Assembly: GCA_002365175.1 (NCBI GenBank)
Contig: DEZK01000021.1
Span: 35,648 to 64,577 of the forward strand
Direction: 5' to 3'
Origin: Raskinella chloraquaticus (SeqCode)
Lineage (GTDB): Bacteria > Pseudomonadota > Alphaproteobacteria > Rhizobiales > UBA4765
Length of the DNA: 28,930 nucleotides
The translations under genes were made by a program, and so were the position numbers. How positions within the stretch are numbered: position 1 is the first letter of the stretch; each line of letters opens with the position of its first letter. Below the pieces are notes generated by a model that did no database searches, was not told where the DNA came from, and saw nothing but the letters and a program-made list of their open reading frames with translations. Shown here one piece after another: positions 7,986 through 15,107 of the stretch.

Positions 7986-8813
7986 CTAGATCACGGCGAG
8001 GCTGACGATGGCCTTGGTCATGTCGCTGTCCGGGTCTGACAGCGGGTCGACCACGGTAAAGTGATCGGCGCCTTCAAGCTCAACCCCGCGTATGGCGCTC
8101 CCCCGCTGGCCCCAATTGTCGACAAATACCCGTTGCTGGCGCAGGAATTCGGGCGATTCCTTCCCGCCGACCACACACACGACACGTTTTCCCCTTGGCG
8201 CTGGCATGAACAGGGGGGATACGGCTTCAGCCTCGCGCGCATCAAGGCCGAGCTTGGCGTTGATGCTGGTTGGAATGAGTGGCTCAAGGTCAAACACACC
8301 GGAGATCGGCACGGCTGCAGCCACGGGATCAAAGCCCAGATCGGGCGCGATAACCGTCCAGTCGCACGCAGCCATAACGGCTGCCAGATGGCCTCCCGCC
8401 GAATGCCCCGCCACCACCAGAGGCTGGCTGCTGCGCTTTGCAAGATGAGCAATAAGCATTTGTATTTCTTTGATAATACCAGCAATTGTGTTGTCCGGGC
8501 ATAGTGTATAGCCGGCGATCGCCACATCGATTCCATGGCTGCCGGCGCCATGGGCTACCTGGCTGAAGGTGGATTTGCCGAGCGACTGCCAATAGCCGCC
8601 ATGAATGAAGAGCAGCGTTGCGCCCGCGCTTCTCCCGGCCGCTGCCAGATAATCATAGCGCTGTCGCTCGCCGCTGCCATAGGCGATGTCGAGGGCCCAC
8701 TCACTCTGCCGCTGTGACCGGATATGCGCCGCCTCGCGCACCCAGCGCGCGAATATCTGCGGATGCTCCGGCACCCGCGCCCGATTGTTATATTCGACTT
8801 CAAGATCGATCAT
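7986..8813 (-). CDS. Alpha/beta hydrolase, arylformamidase (kynurenine formamidase)-like
   Basis: A 275-residue serine hydrolase. The oxyanion-hole motif HGGYW at 71-75 and the nucleophile elbow GHSAGG with Ser138 are the signatures of the arylformamidase/carboxylesterase-like branch. The catalytic His lies in the C-terminal GADHF near residue 252. Family members hydrolyse N-formylkynurenine or small esters in the cytosol; no signal peptide is visible. The start at 8813 has only a weak ribosome-binding site. No other kynurenine-pathway gene (kynU, kynA) is nearby, so the substrate cannot be assigned from context. The gene is divergent from the RutE-like nitroreductase. It is not a typical RutD, which lacks the HGGYW form. 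Confidence 0.86.
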   Translation of the reverse strand: MIDLEVEYNNRARVPEHPQIFARWVREAAHIRSQRQSEWALDIAYGSGERQRYDYLAAAGRSAGATLLFIHGGYWQSLGKSTFSQVAHGAGSHGIDVAIAGYTLCPDNTIAGIIKEIQMLIAHLAKRSSQPLVVAGHSAGGHLAAVMAACDWTVIAPDLGFDPVAAAVPISGVFDLEPLIPTSINAKLGLDAREAEAVSPLFMPAPRGKRVVCVVGGKESPEFLRQQRVFVDNWGQRGSAIRGVELEGADHFTVVDPLSDPDSDMTKAIVSLAVI

Positions 8814-8950
8814 GGCGCCATCTCAATTCATGACAGCAGAAGAACGCACCCTGCAGGCGCTGAGACGGCACAGTGAGTGAATTCAACAATTGCGTCCAGC
8901 ATCATGACAAGGCATGGACATGATCGAGCCAGCGAGATGAAAGGCCTGCC

Positions 8951-9538
8951 ATGTCCACCATTTCCGATTCGTCACTCGATCAGATCTTTCGGCAAGCGCG
9001 AACCCATAGCGCCTGGCTCGACAAGCCGGTCACCGACGTCCAGCTGCAGGCGCTCTACGACCTGTCAAAATGGGGCCCGACATCGGCCAATACCCAGCCC
9101 CAGCGCGTCCTTTTTCTACGCTCGAGCGAGGCCAAGGAACGCCTGAAACCGCATCTGGCACCAACCAATGTCGATAAATCCATGACGGCGTCCGTCGTCG
9201 CGATTATCGCTTATGATCTCGAATTCTATACCGAGATGGGCCGCATGTTTCCTCATAATCCTACCGCCCGCTCGTGGTTTGAAGGAACGCCTGCGGCTTT
9301 TCCGACCGCCTTTCGCAATGGTACCCTGCAGGGCGCCTATCTGATGCTGGCGGCCCGCGCGCTTGGGCTTGATTGTGGGCCGATGTCGGGTTTCGAGCAT
9401 GAAGGGGTCGACCAGGAATTTTTCGCCGGTACGCAGTGGAAGTCAAACTTTCTGTGCAATATCGGTTACGGCGACAAGTCCAGGCTGTTTCCGCGCGGTC
9501 CGCGCCTGACTTTCAACGAGGCGTGCAAAATTCTCTGA
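8951..9538 (+). CDS. RutE-like malonic semialdehyde reductase (nitroreductase family)
   Basis: A 195-residue FMN-dependent nitroreductase-fold protein of the RutE/HadB branch, which reduces malonic semialdehyde to 3-hydroxypropionate. Visible hallmarks are the N-terminal RTHSAWLDKPVTD, the FMN-binding segment WGPTSANTQPQRVLFL near residues 47-62, and the later FRNGTLQGAYLMLAARALGLDCGPMSGF, which lines the dimer and flavin site. The length equals that of known RutE proteins. ATG 8951 follows an AAAGG about 8 bases upstream. None of rutA, B, C, D, F or G is present, so it may serve beta-alanine or uracil breakdown from elsewhere, or reduce other semialdehydes and nitro compounds. It converges on the Gfo/Idh/MocA gene with no intervening bases. 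Confidence 0.9.
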   Translation: MSTISDSSLDQIFRQARTHSAWLDKPVTDVQLQALYDLSKWGPTSANTQPQRVLFLRSSEAKERLKPHLAPTNVDKSMTASVVAIIAYDLEFYTEMGRMFPHNPTARSWFEGTPAAFPTAFRNGTLQGAYLMLAARALGLDCGPMSGFEHEGVDQEFFAGTQWKSNFLCNIGYGDKSRLFPRGPRLTFNEACKIL

Positions 9539-10534
9539 TCATCGCGCCGCGCCGTTAGCCTGCAGCGAAGCCTGGGCGCGTTCGATCACCGAAATGACCG
9601 CATGACTTTCCTTGCCGTCGGTGAGCGGGGTGGCGCCTGAGCGTGTGGCATTGAGAAAATGGCGGCATTCAGCCTTGAGAGGCTCGCTTTCAGCCACCAT
9701 CACTGCCTGAGGTTGGCCCGGCGCCGGCTGCACCGCCGCGTCATCCCAGTCGAGGGCCGGCCGGTGTAGCGTCAGTTTCTCGCTCCACCCGCGCGTATCG
9801 TCAAAGACAATGACGCCCGCTTCGCCGGTCACGGTCAACCGGTGCTGCTTGACCGGCGACATCCACGACAGACGCACCTGAGCGCTGCGATGTCCCGAAA
9901 AGACCAGCCGAAGCGTCGCCATGTCGCTGACGCCTGTCCGCAGAAACGCGTCGCCATGGCAGATCACGGCGTCAGGCTCCGTCTTCATTACTGCCAGGAT
10001 CATCGACAGATCATGGGGCGCCAGGCTCCAGATCACGTCTTCATCGATCAGGATTTTACCGAGATTGAGCCGCTCCGATACGATATGGCGGACCGGCCCG
10101 ACTTCGCCCGCCTCTGTCATCGCCAGCAGCGTTTCGAAAGCCGAATGGTAGCGCAGGATATGCCCGCCCATCAGGGTGCGGCGCTGACGCTTGGCAAGAT
10201 CATCGAGAATTCTGACCTCGGCCGATGACATCGCCAGAGGCTTTTCGACGTAAACATGCTTGCCCGCCTCAAGCCCCTGTCTGGCAAGCTCGAAATGGCT
10301 GGGGCCCGGCGTGACGACAGCCAGCGCCTCGATCTGCGGGTTGGCGAGCACATCGGCGAAATCCATCGCTGTGCCGCCATGGCGTTGCGACAATGAACGC
10401 GTCAGCTCGGGGCGATGGTCGACAAGGCCGGCAAGCACGCCCAATTCGGCGAAATTGCGCACCAGATTCTTGCCCCAGTAACCGCAACCGATCACCGCCA
10501 CACGGGGCCAATGGTCTGGCGACATTTCCGCCAT
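9539..10534 (-). CDS. Gfo/Idh/MocA family oxidoreductase
   Basis: A 331-residue NAD(P)-dependent dehydrogenase. The N-terminal Rossmann fold has VAVIGCGYWGKN (12-23), then VVTPGPSHFELA, and the family signature EKPL with the catalytic-region Lys at 98. The C-terminal domain includes GGHILRYHSAF and the His-containing APHDLSMIL helix. It most resembles the branch acting on nucleotide sugars or other sugar acids (WlbA/WbpB-like). However, no polysaccharide genes lie nearby, so the substrate is not assignable. ATG 10534 is preceded by GGGAGG with about 5 bases of spacing. It lies 72 bases after the Ada-like gene on the same strand. Confidence 0.88.
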   Translation of the reverse strand: MAEMSPDHWPRVAVIGCGYWGKNLVRNFAELGVLAGLVDHRPELTRSLSQRHGGTAMDFADVLANPQIEALAVVTPGPSHFELARQGLEAGKHVYVEKPLAMSSAEVRILDDLAKRQRRTLMGGHILRYHSAFETLLAMTEAGEVGPVRHIVSERLNLGKILIDEDVIWSLAPHDLSMILAVMKTEPDAVICHGDAFLRTGVSDMATLRLVFSGHRSAQVRLSWMSPVKQHRLTVTGEAGVIVFDDTRGWSEKLTLHRPALDWDDAAVQPAPGQPQAVMVAESEPLKAECRHFLNATRSGATPLTDGKESHAVISVIERAQASLQANGAAR

Positions 10535-10606
10535 ATAGTCCTCCCGACGCTCGATGGCGGCTGGTGTTTATCGGAAGGAAGCGGCTTTGAGAAGCTTTGA
10601 ATGCTC

Positions 10607-11488
10607 TCAGGCGACCTGCCCTGCTTCCCAGCCGAGGATCGCCTGCTTGCGCGTCAGACCCCAATGATAGCCGCACAGCGATCCACCGCGCCCAAGGACG
10701 CGGTGACAGGGAACGACAAACGACACCGGATTGCGCCCCACCGCCGTGCCGACAGCGCGCGAGGCCGAGGGCTTGCCGATCGCCGAGGCAATATCGGAAT
10801 ACGAGATCGCACGCCCCAGCGGAATGCGCAGCAGCGTCTCCCACACCCGGATTTCAAAATCGCTGCCGATGAGATGAACGCGAAGCGGGATATCGCGGGA
10901 CCATTGCGACGGGTTGAAGATGCGATTGGCGAAGGGCTGTGTCCCGGGATGATCTTCGACGAGCTTTGCCCGTGGCCAACGCCTGACCATGTCAGCATAG
11001 GCGCTTGCCTCCTCGCCCGCGTCGGCAAATGCCAGTCCTGCCAGTCCGCGCTGGGTCGTCATGATGAGCGCCCTGCCGAAGGGCGAGGCGTGCCAGCCCC
11101 AGCGGATGTCGACGCCCTCGCCTCGCGATTTGTACTCGCCTGGCGACATCGCAACATGATTGACGAAGAGATCGTGAAGCCGCCCCGGCCCTGACAATCC
11201 AACGTCGAGCGCGGCATCAAGAACACTTGCCGAGCCATCAAGCAGCGCCTTGGCATGATCAAGTGTCAGCGCCTGCAGGAAAGCTTTCGGCGACAGCCCG
11301 GCCCAGCGGCTGAAGAGCTTGTGAAAATGGGTAGGGGACAGGCCGGTTCGTGCCGCAATATCATCAAGTGTCGGCTGCTCGCGCCAGTTCTCCGTACAAT
11401 AAGCAATGGCAGCCTTCACCCGCTCGTAATCGGCCAGGCGCTGGCGATCATCACTGAGTTGGTGGTCGGGACGGACATCAAGCGGCAT
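10607..11488 (-). CDS. AraC-type HTH / methylated-DNA--protein-cysteine methyltransferase fusion (Ada-like, no N-terminal zinc domain)
   Basis: A 293-residue fusion of an AraC-type DNA-binding domain (about 22-120, two helix-turn-helix motifs) with an O6-alkylguanine-DNA methyltransferase domain (about 130-290). The active-site motif VPCHRV has its acceptor at Cys261. Upstream lie the RAISYSDIASAIGKPSASRA helix-turn-helix and the arginine-finger region; the GGSLCGYHWGL tail follows. Unlike E. coli Ada it lacks the N-terminal Cys4 zinc domain that senses methylphosphotriesters. I chose ATG 11488, preceded by GAAGGAG with 8 bases of spacing. The reading frame is open back to 11647, but that would overlap the hydrolase gene. 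It should transfer alkyl groups from guanine to itself and may regulate repair genes by an unknown trigger. Confidence 0.91.
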   Translation of the reverse strand: MPLDVRPDHQLSDDRQRLADYERVKAAIAYCTENWREQPTLDDIAARTGLSPTHFHKLFSRWAGLSPKAFLQALTLDHAKALLDGSASVLDAALDVGLSGPGRLHDLFVNHVAMSPGEYKSRGEGVDIRWGWHASPFGRALIMTTQRGLAGLAFADAGEEASAYADMVRRWPRAKLVEDHPGTQPFANRIFNPSQWSRDIPLRVHLIGSDFEIRVWETLLRIPLGRAISYSDIASAIGKPSASRAVGTAVGRNPVSFVVPCHRVLGRGGSLCGYHWGLTRKQAILGWEAGQVA

Positions 11489-11568
11489 GGGGCTGGCTCC
11501 TTCGATCATCATCCCAATCCTAGCCGCTGGTTTTGCTGGTCGACACCCGATTCTTGCGTTGTCTGATC

Positions 11569-12450
11569 CTAGTCGCAGATGAAGCGGAACGCACTTCCCT
11601 GCTGTTGCACACGCCCTATCGGATTGCCGGGAAAATGCGCTGTGCACAACAAGATGTCGTCATCGCAGCAGCGCGTGAAAATCGCCCGCCGCGTGCGCCC
11701 GGCCTCGGCTGAATCATAATCTGATATCATGCCGATCTCGGGATATTTGATCTGCAGCGGCGAATGCACCATGTCGCCTGTGATCAGCGCCTGCTCGCCG
11801 GAGCGCTCGCCGACCTCGACGGAAAAATGGTCGATGGTATGGCCGGGTGTCGGGATCATCCGCACGGCCTCGGTGATGGAATGCGTGCTGGTGACGATCT
11901 CGGCCCGCTTTGCTGCAACGATCGGCAGGACGCTGTCCTCCATCCACGGACAGCTTGCGGGATCGCTTTCGTGTTTTGCCGACCAGAAGTCGAGTTCACG
12001 GTCAGCGAAGAGATAGCGCGCTTTTGGAAAAGTCGGCACCCAGCGCCCGTTTTCCAGCCTGGTATTCCAGCCGACATGATCGCCGTGGAGATGGCTGCAC
12101 AGCACGACATCGATATCCTCGACCGACAGACCGAGCGCGGCAAGATTAGCCGGCCAGGCATCGCTTGCCATCATGTGCCAGAGGGGGCGCGCCGGCCGCG
12201 CCTTGTGGTTGCCAACGCAGCTGTCGACGAGAATGATGAGGCCGTTGGCGCGCACCACATAGCTCTGGATGGTCAACACCACCTTGCCACTCGCCGGATC
12301 AAGATAGTCCGGCTCCAGCCAATGACGGTTCTCGGCGATCAGCTCGGGCGTCACCGCTGGAAAGAACTGCGCAAAGGGCATGAATGGCAAGCGGTCCTGC
12401 TCGATGATGCGCTCGATGGTGATCGACCCAAGGGACAGCGGTGTCGGCAT
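11569..12450 (-). CDS. Metallo-beta-lactamase-fold hydrolase
   Basis: A 293-residue metallo-hydrolase with the zinc motif HLHGDHVG (His120, His122, Asp124, His125), further His in IPTPGHTIDH and Asp in ALITGDMVHSP. The N-terminal arrangement (SLGSITIERIIE, then VRANGLIILVDSCVGN) is typical of the lactonase/methyl-parathion-hydrolase-like branch. No signal peptide is visible, so it is probably cytosolic, and the substrate is unknown. ATG 12450 follows GGAG with 7 bases of spacing. It lies 16 bases after the DUF2244 gene and 80 bases before the Ada-like gene, all leftward, so the three may share a transcript. Confidence 0.9.
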   Translation of the reverse strand: MPTPLSLGSITIERIIEQDRLPFMPFAQFFPAVTPELIAENRHWLEPDYLDPASGKVVLTIQSYVVRANGLIILVDSCVGNHKARPARPLWHMMASDAWPANLAALGLSVEDIDVVLCSHLHGDHVGWNTRLENGRWVPTFPKARYLFADRELDFWSAKHESDPASCPWMEDSVLPIVAAKRAEIVTSTHSITEAVRMIPTPGHTIDHFSVEVGERSGEQALITGDMVHSPLQIKYPEIGMISDYDSAEAGRTRRAIFTRCCDDDILLCTAHFPGNPIGRVQQQGSAFRFICD

Positions 12451-12466
12451 CGCAGGCTCCAGGAGG

Positions 12467-13003
12467 CTAGAACTGTGATGCCGGCAGGGCGACGTCGCCC
12501 GTCCGCGCCCGTCTCAGCGCGGCATCAAGTGCATCGGCGAAATCGGCGCGCTCGGGTGGCGACAGGGCCGCGGCGATCCGCAGGCTGCGTCCGTGTGAGG
12601 TCAGGTCGAGCGCCACCACGCCTTCATCCACGATGACATGGCGCCTGAGCCGCGTCCAATAGGGGTTGAAGCGCATTTCCTGTGGCGTACCCGAAACAGG
12701 AACATCGCGGATGATGAGCTCGGACATGGTGAGCGATAATTCCTCACGCCGGCATGCCGCCCGTCGGCATAAAAAAAATGCCAGCGCGATTGCCGCGACA
12801 TCAAGTCCGAGGAAGCCCACCACCGGCCAGGCGCCGAGAAGCAGAAAGGCGCCGCTGGTGATGGCGTTGAGCGCGCCGACTGATCCGATCACGAGCACCA
12901 CCCCGCGCCGGCTGAGCGACAGGTGTGGCGTGATCACCGCCTGGAACAGAAACGCCTCCGGCTTGTCCGGCGCCGATGACAAGGAATGGGTGGCGAGGCT
13001 CAT
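12467..13003 (-). CDS. DUF2244 integral membrane protein
   Basis: A 178-residue conserved alphaproteobacterial protein of the DUF2244 family. After a short polar N-terminus come FLFQAVITPHLSLSRRG and two closely spaced membrane segments (about 36-55 and 60-80). A cytosolic or periplasmic beta-rich domain follows, with FNPYWTRLRR and a C-terminal LSPPERADFADALDAALRRAR helix; these are family hallmarks. The function is unknown. It is divergent from nth with only 22 bases between start codons, and the two families are frequently neighbours in this class. The ATG has no usable ribosome-binding site, which together with a TATAGT close upstream suggests a leaderless message. Confidence 0.88.
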   Translation of the reverse strand: MSLATHSLSSAPDKPEAFLFQAVITPHLSLSRRGVVLVIGSVGALNAITSGAFLLLGAWPVVGFLGLDVAAIALAFFLCRRAACRREELSLTMSELIIRDVPVSGTPQEMRFNPYWTRLRRHVIVDEGVVALDLTSHGRSLRIAAALSPPERADFADALDAALRRARTGDVALPASQF

Positions 13004-13025
13004 GGTCGGCGACTATAACCGCTCC
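13004..13025. promoter_or_regulatory. Shared divergent promoter core between DUF2244 gene and nth, possibly leaderless both ways
   Basis: The 22-base spacer contains ACTATAAC. Read rightward, TATAAC (13014-13019) ends 6 bases before the nth ATG at 13026. Read leftward, TATAGT (13017-13012) ends about 8 bases before the DUF2244 ATG at 13003. Both distances place the predicted transcription start at or next to the start codon. Neither gene has a ribosome-binding site. The -35 boxes are weak, so this stays a hypothesis. Confidence 0.35.
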
Positions 13026-13730
13026 ATGAGCAAAGCGAAGCCAAAAGCGACCAGTCAGCCTGCCTCTGCGACAAAAAGCGCACGACGCCCGGGCGCGGAC
13101 GCGATTGCGGCGATGTTCCGCCGCTGGCAGGAGCGCGAACCGCATCCCAAAAGCGAGCTCGAATCAGTCAATGCCTATACGTTGCTGGTGGCGGTCGTTC
13201 TCTCGGCGCAGGCGACGGATGCCGGCGTGAACAAGGCGACACGTGCCCTTTTCGCTTGCGCCGACAGTCCGCAAAAGATGGTGGCGCTCGGCGAGGACGC
13301 GGTGCGCGAGCATATCAAGACCATCGGCCTCTTCCGCAATAAGGCGAAGAATGTGATCGCCCTGTCGCAAGCCCTGATCGCTGATCATGGCGGCGAGGTG
13401 CCGCAGCAGCGCGAGGCGCTGGAAGCCCTGCCGGGGGTTGGCCGCAAGACCGCCAATGTCATTCTCAACTCAGCCTTTGGCCAGCCGACGATGGCCGTCG
13501 ATACCCACATCTTCCGGCTCGCGAACCGGCTGGGGCTGGCGCCGGGCAAAACCCCGCTTGCCGTCGAGACCGGGCTTGAAAAAGTGATCCCGCGCGAATT
13601 CATGCTGCACGCCCATCACTGGCTCATTCTGCATGGGCGTTATGTGTGCAAGGCCCGCGCGCCTGAATGCGGCACCTGCATCATCGCTGATCTGTGTACC
13701 AGCCCCGAGAAACGCGTGGTCAGCCTTTGA
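13026..13730 (+). CDS. nth: Endonuclease III (base-excision repair DNA glycosylase/AP lyase)
   Basis: Bifunctional glycosylase and AP lyase that removes oxidised pyrimidines. The 234-residue product from ATG 13026 has a short basic N-terminal extension. It then shows the helix-hairpin-helix LPGVGRKTANV with catalytic Lys141, catalytic Asp159 in MAVDTH, and the iron-sulfur cluster motif C-X6-C-X2-C-X5-C at Cys208, 215, 218 and 224. These positions and spacings match the family exactly. The frame is open further upstream, but that part lies inside the divergent DUF2244 gene. Its 3' end overlaps the convergent formyltransferase gene by 11 bases. Confidence 0.97.
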   Translation: MSKAKPKATSQPASATKSARRPGADAIAAMFRRWQEREPHPKSELESVNAYTLLVAVVLSAQATDAGVNKATRALFACADSPQKMVALGEDAVREHIKTIGLFRNKAKNVIALSQALIADHGGEVPQQREALEALPGVGRKTANVILNSAFGQPTMAVDTHIFRLANRLGLAPGKTPLAVETGLEKVIPREFMLHAHHWLILHGRYVCKARAPECGTCIIADLCTSPEKRVVSL

Positions 13731-14310
13731 TAAGCGGCGCTTTGGTGGCGAATTGTTCGTCTTGCGGGTGCGCTGGAATCGTTCCGTGATCGAGCGCGTG
13801 GCGCACTACGCGGCGCATCAGCGCGATGCCCATCGGCGCCAGAGCCCGCTCCCACAACTCCCGTGCCGTCTCGCCTTTTTTGACAAAGCACCACTCCTGC
13901 ATGGCCACCGGCCCGGCATCCATGCGCTCGGCCAGGTGATAAATCGAACCACCGGCAATCGCATCGCCCTCCTTCACCGTCCATTCCACCGCCGCCATGC
14001 CGCGATGGCGCGGCAGCAGCGAGGGATGATAGCCGATGCCGCCAAGCCGCGCCTTGGCCAGAGCGTCATTGGCTACGCGCGCATGAGAATGCGCCGTGAT
14101 CAGAAGGTCGACACCGGCGGGGATCATGTCGGCTGGAAGCTTCAGCGGGTCGGCCTGGACCTCAAGCGGTATCGCCGCGCTTGAGGCCGCATCCTGCAAA
14201 CGATCCGGCACTTGCGGCACGATCACCTTGGCGATCTCGACGGCTTCGGCCTGCAGCATCTTGAAAATTTCAAGGCCAAAATACCGTGATCCGATGAGCA
14301 CAATTCTCAT
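13720..14310 (-). CDS. Formyltransferase family protein (single 10-formyl-THF hydrolase/transferase domain)
   Basis: A 196-residue protein with only the folate-binding formyltransferase domain and no C-terminal OB-fold domain, so it is not the initiator-tRNA Fmt. GIGYHPSLLPRHRG (His95) and the ERMDAGP loop (Asp131) supply two catalytic residues 36 apart. The residue before the His that is Asn in Fmt and PurN is Tyr here, as in the N-terminal hydrolase domain of 10-formyl-THF dehydrogenases, so hydrolysis or transfer to an unknown acceptor are both possible. ATG 14310 follows AAGGA with 7 bases of spacing. The much longer open frame upstream runs antisense through grpE and is rejected. No sugar-modification genes are nearby to indicate a substrate. 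Confidence 0.85.
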   Translation of the reverse strand: MRIVLIGSRYFGLEIFKMLQAEAVEIAKVIVPQVPDRLQDAASSAAIPLEVQADPLKLPADMIPAGVDLLITAHSHARVANDALAKARLGGIGYHPSLLPRHRGMAAVEWTVKEGDAIAGGSIYHLAERMDAGPVAMQEWCFVKKGETARELWERALAPMGIALMRRVVRHALDHGTIPAHPQDEQFATKAPLIKG

Positions 14311-14373
14311 GAATTTTTCCTTATCCTCCCGCTCACTGCCAGAATTGGCGCGACGACGCCAGCCATAAGGCGA

Positions 14374-14402
14374 CTTGATTTTCACGTCATCCAACGCGAT
14401 AT
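14374..14402 (+). promoter_or_regulatory. Candidate RpoH (sigma-32) heat-shock promoter of grpE-mutS
   Basis: CTTGATT (14374-14380), a 14-base spacer and CGCGATAT (14395-14402) match the heat-shock sigma pattern CTTGAAA-N11-16-CCCCATNT at most informative positions. A start near 14409 would leave a leader of about 55 bases before the grpE ATG. No CIRCE inverted repeat is visible here, so control by RpoH rather than HrcA is the more likely reading. Confidence 0.45.
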
Positions 14403-14463
14403 GCAGGTTACGCAAGGGCGTTGCCCTGTTTCCATTCTGCCAAGTGAGCCAAAGAGCACAGCC

Positions 14464-15057
14464 ATGTCCGACGAAATACCTCCCGAATCCGTACAGCCGG
14501 GCCAATCTTTGAACGAGCCGGCGGCACCCAGCGAGGCGGAGCGTCTGGCCGGTGAGGTTGCTGATCTCAAGGACCGCCTGCTGCGCGCCCTTGCGGAGAC
14601 CGAAAATCTGCGTCGGCGCAATGAGCGCGAGGTCAAGGATGCGGGGGTCTATGCCATCAGCAAATTCGCGCGCGACATGCTGGCCGTTGTTGACAATCTG
14701 CGCAGCGCGCTTGCCACCGCTCCGCCAGAGGCACGGGCCGAAGGCTCGCTTGCCGCCACCGTCCTCCACGGGATCGAATTGACCGAGCGCAGCCTCGTGC
14801 AGGCTCTGGAGCGCCATGGCGTGAAGGAGATCGTTGCCCTGGGCGCCAAGTTTGACCCCAATCTCCATCAGGCCATGGTCGAAATTCCGCACCCGACCGC
14901 ACTGCCCGGGACCGTGGCTGAAGTCATGCAGCAGGGCTTTGTTATCGGCGAGCGGGTGCTGCGTCCAGCACTCGTCGGCGTCGCCAGGGCGATGCCAAAG
15001 CCGGTGGTCAGTGACGCTGGCCCTGTGGCGGGCAGCGGTATCGATAAAGTTGTGTGA
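14464..15057 (+). CDS. grpE: Nucleotide exchange factor GrpE
   Basis: Cochaperone that releases ADP from DnaK. The 197-residue product from ATG 14464 has the acidic, disordered N-terminus, then the long coiled-coil helix (ERLAGEVADLKDRLLRALAETENLRRR, about residues 24-50). The conserved core follows (KFARDMLAVVDNL near 68-80, GIELTERSLVQALERHGV), then the beta domain with FDPNLHQAM and GFVIGERVLRPALVGVA. It normally follows hrcA in alphaproteobacteria; here hrcA lies 8 kb away on the other strand. Its stop overlaps a GTG that could start mutS (GTGA). The ribosome-binding site is weak. Confidence 0.96.
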   Translation: MSDEIPPESVQPGQSLNEPAAPSEAERLAGEVADLKDRLLRALAETENLRRRNEREVKDAGVYAISKFARDMLAVVDNLRSALATAPPEARAEGSLAATVLHGIELTERSLVQALERHGVKEIVALGAKFDPNLHQAMVEIPHPTALPGTVAEVMQQGFVIGERVLRPALVGVARAMPKPVVSDAGPVAGSGIDKVV

Positions 15058-15107
15058 TCGCCAGATCACCTGTGACCCGGCACCCCGGCTCGGCTAATCT
15101 GCCGCCG

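Noticed and set aside
7986..8813. Assignment of the alpha/beta hydrolase as RutD because a RutE-like gene is adjacent
   Set aside because: The HGGYW oxyanion motif points to the arylformamidase-type branch, and no other rut genes are present.
8830..8880. Sixteen-codon open frame upstream of the RutE-like gene
   Set aside because: It has no ribosome-binding site and no regulatory codon pattern, so a leader peptide is not supported.
14311..15069. Upstream extension of the formyltransferase frame through grpE
   Set aside because: The formyltransferase fold begins at MRIVLIGSRYFG with a good ribosome-binding site at 14310. The upstream part is antisense to grpE.
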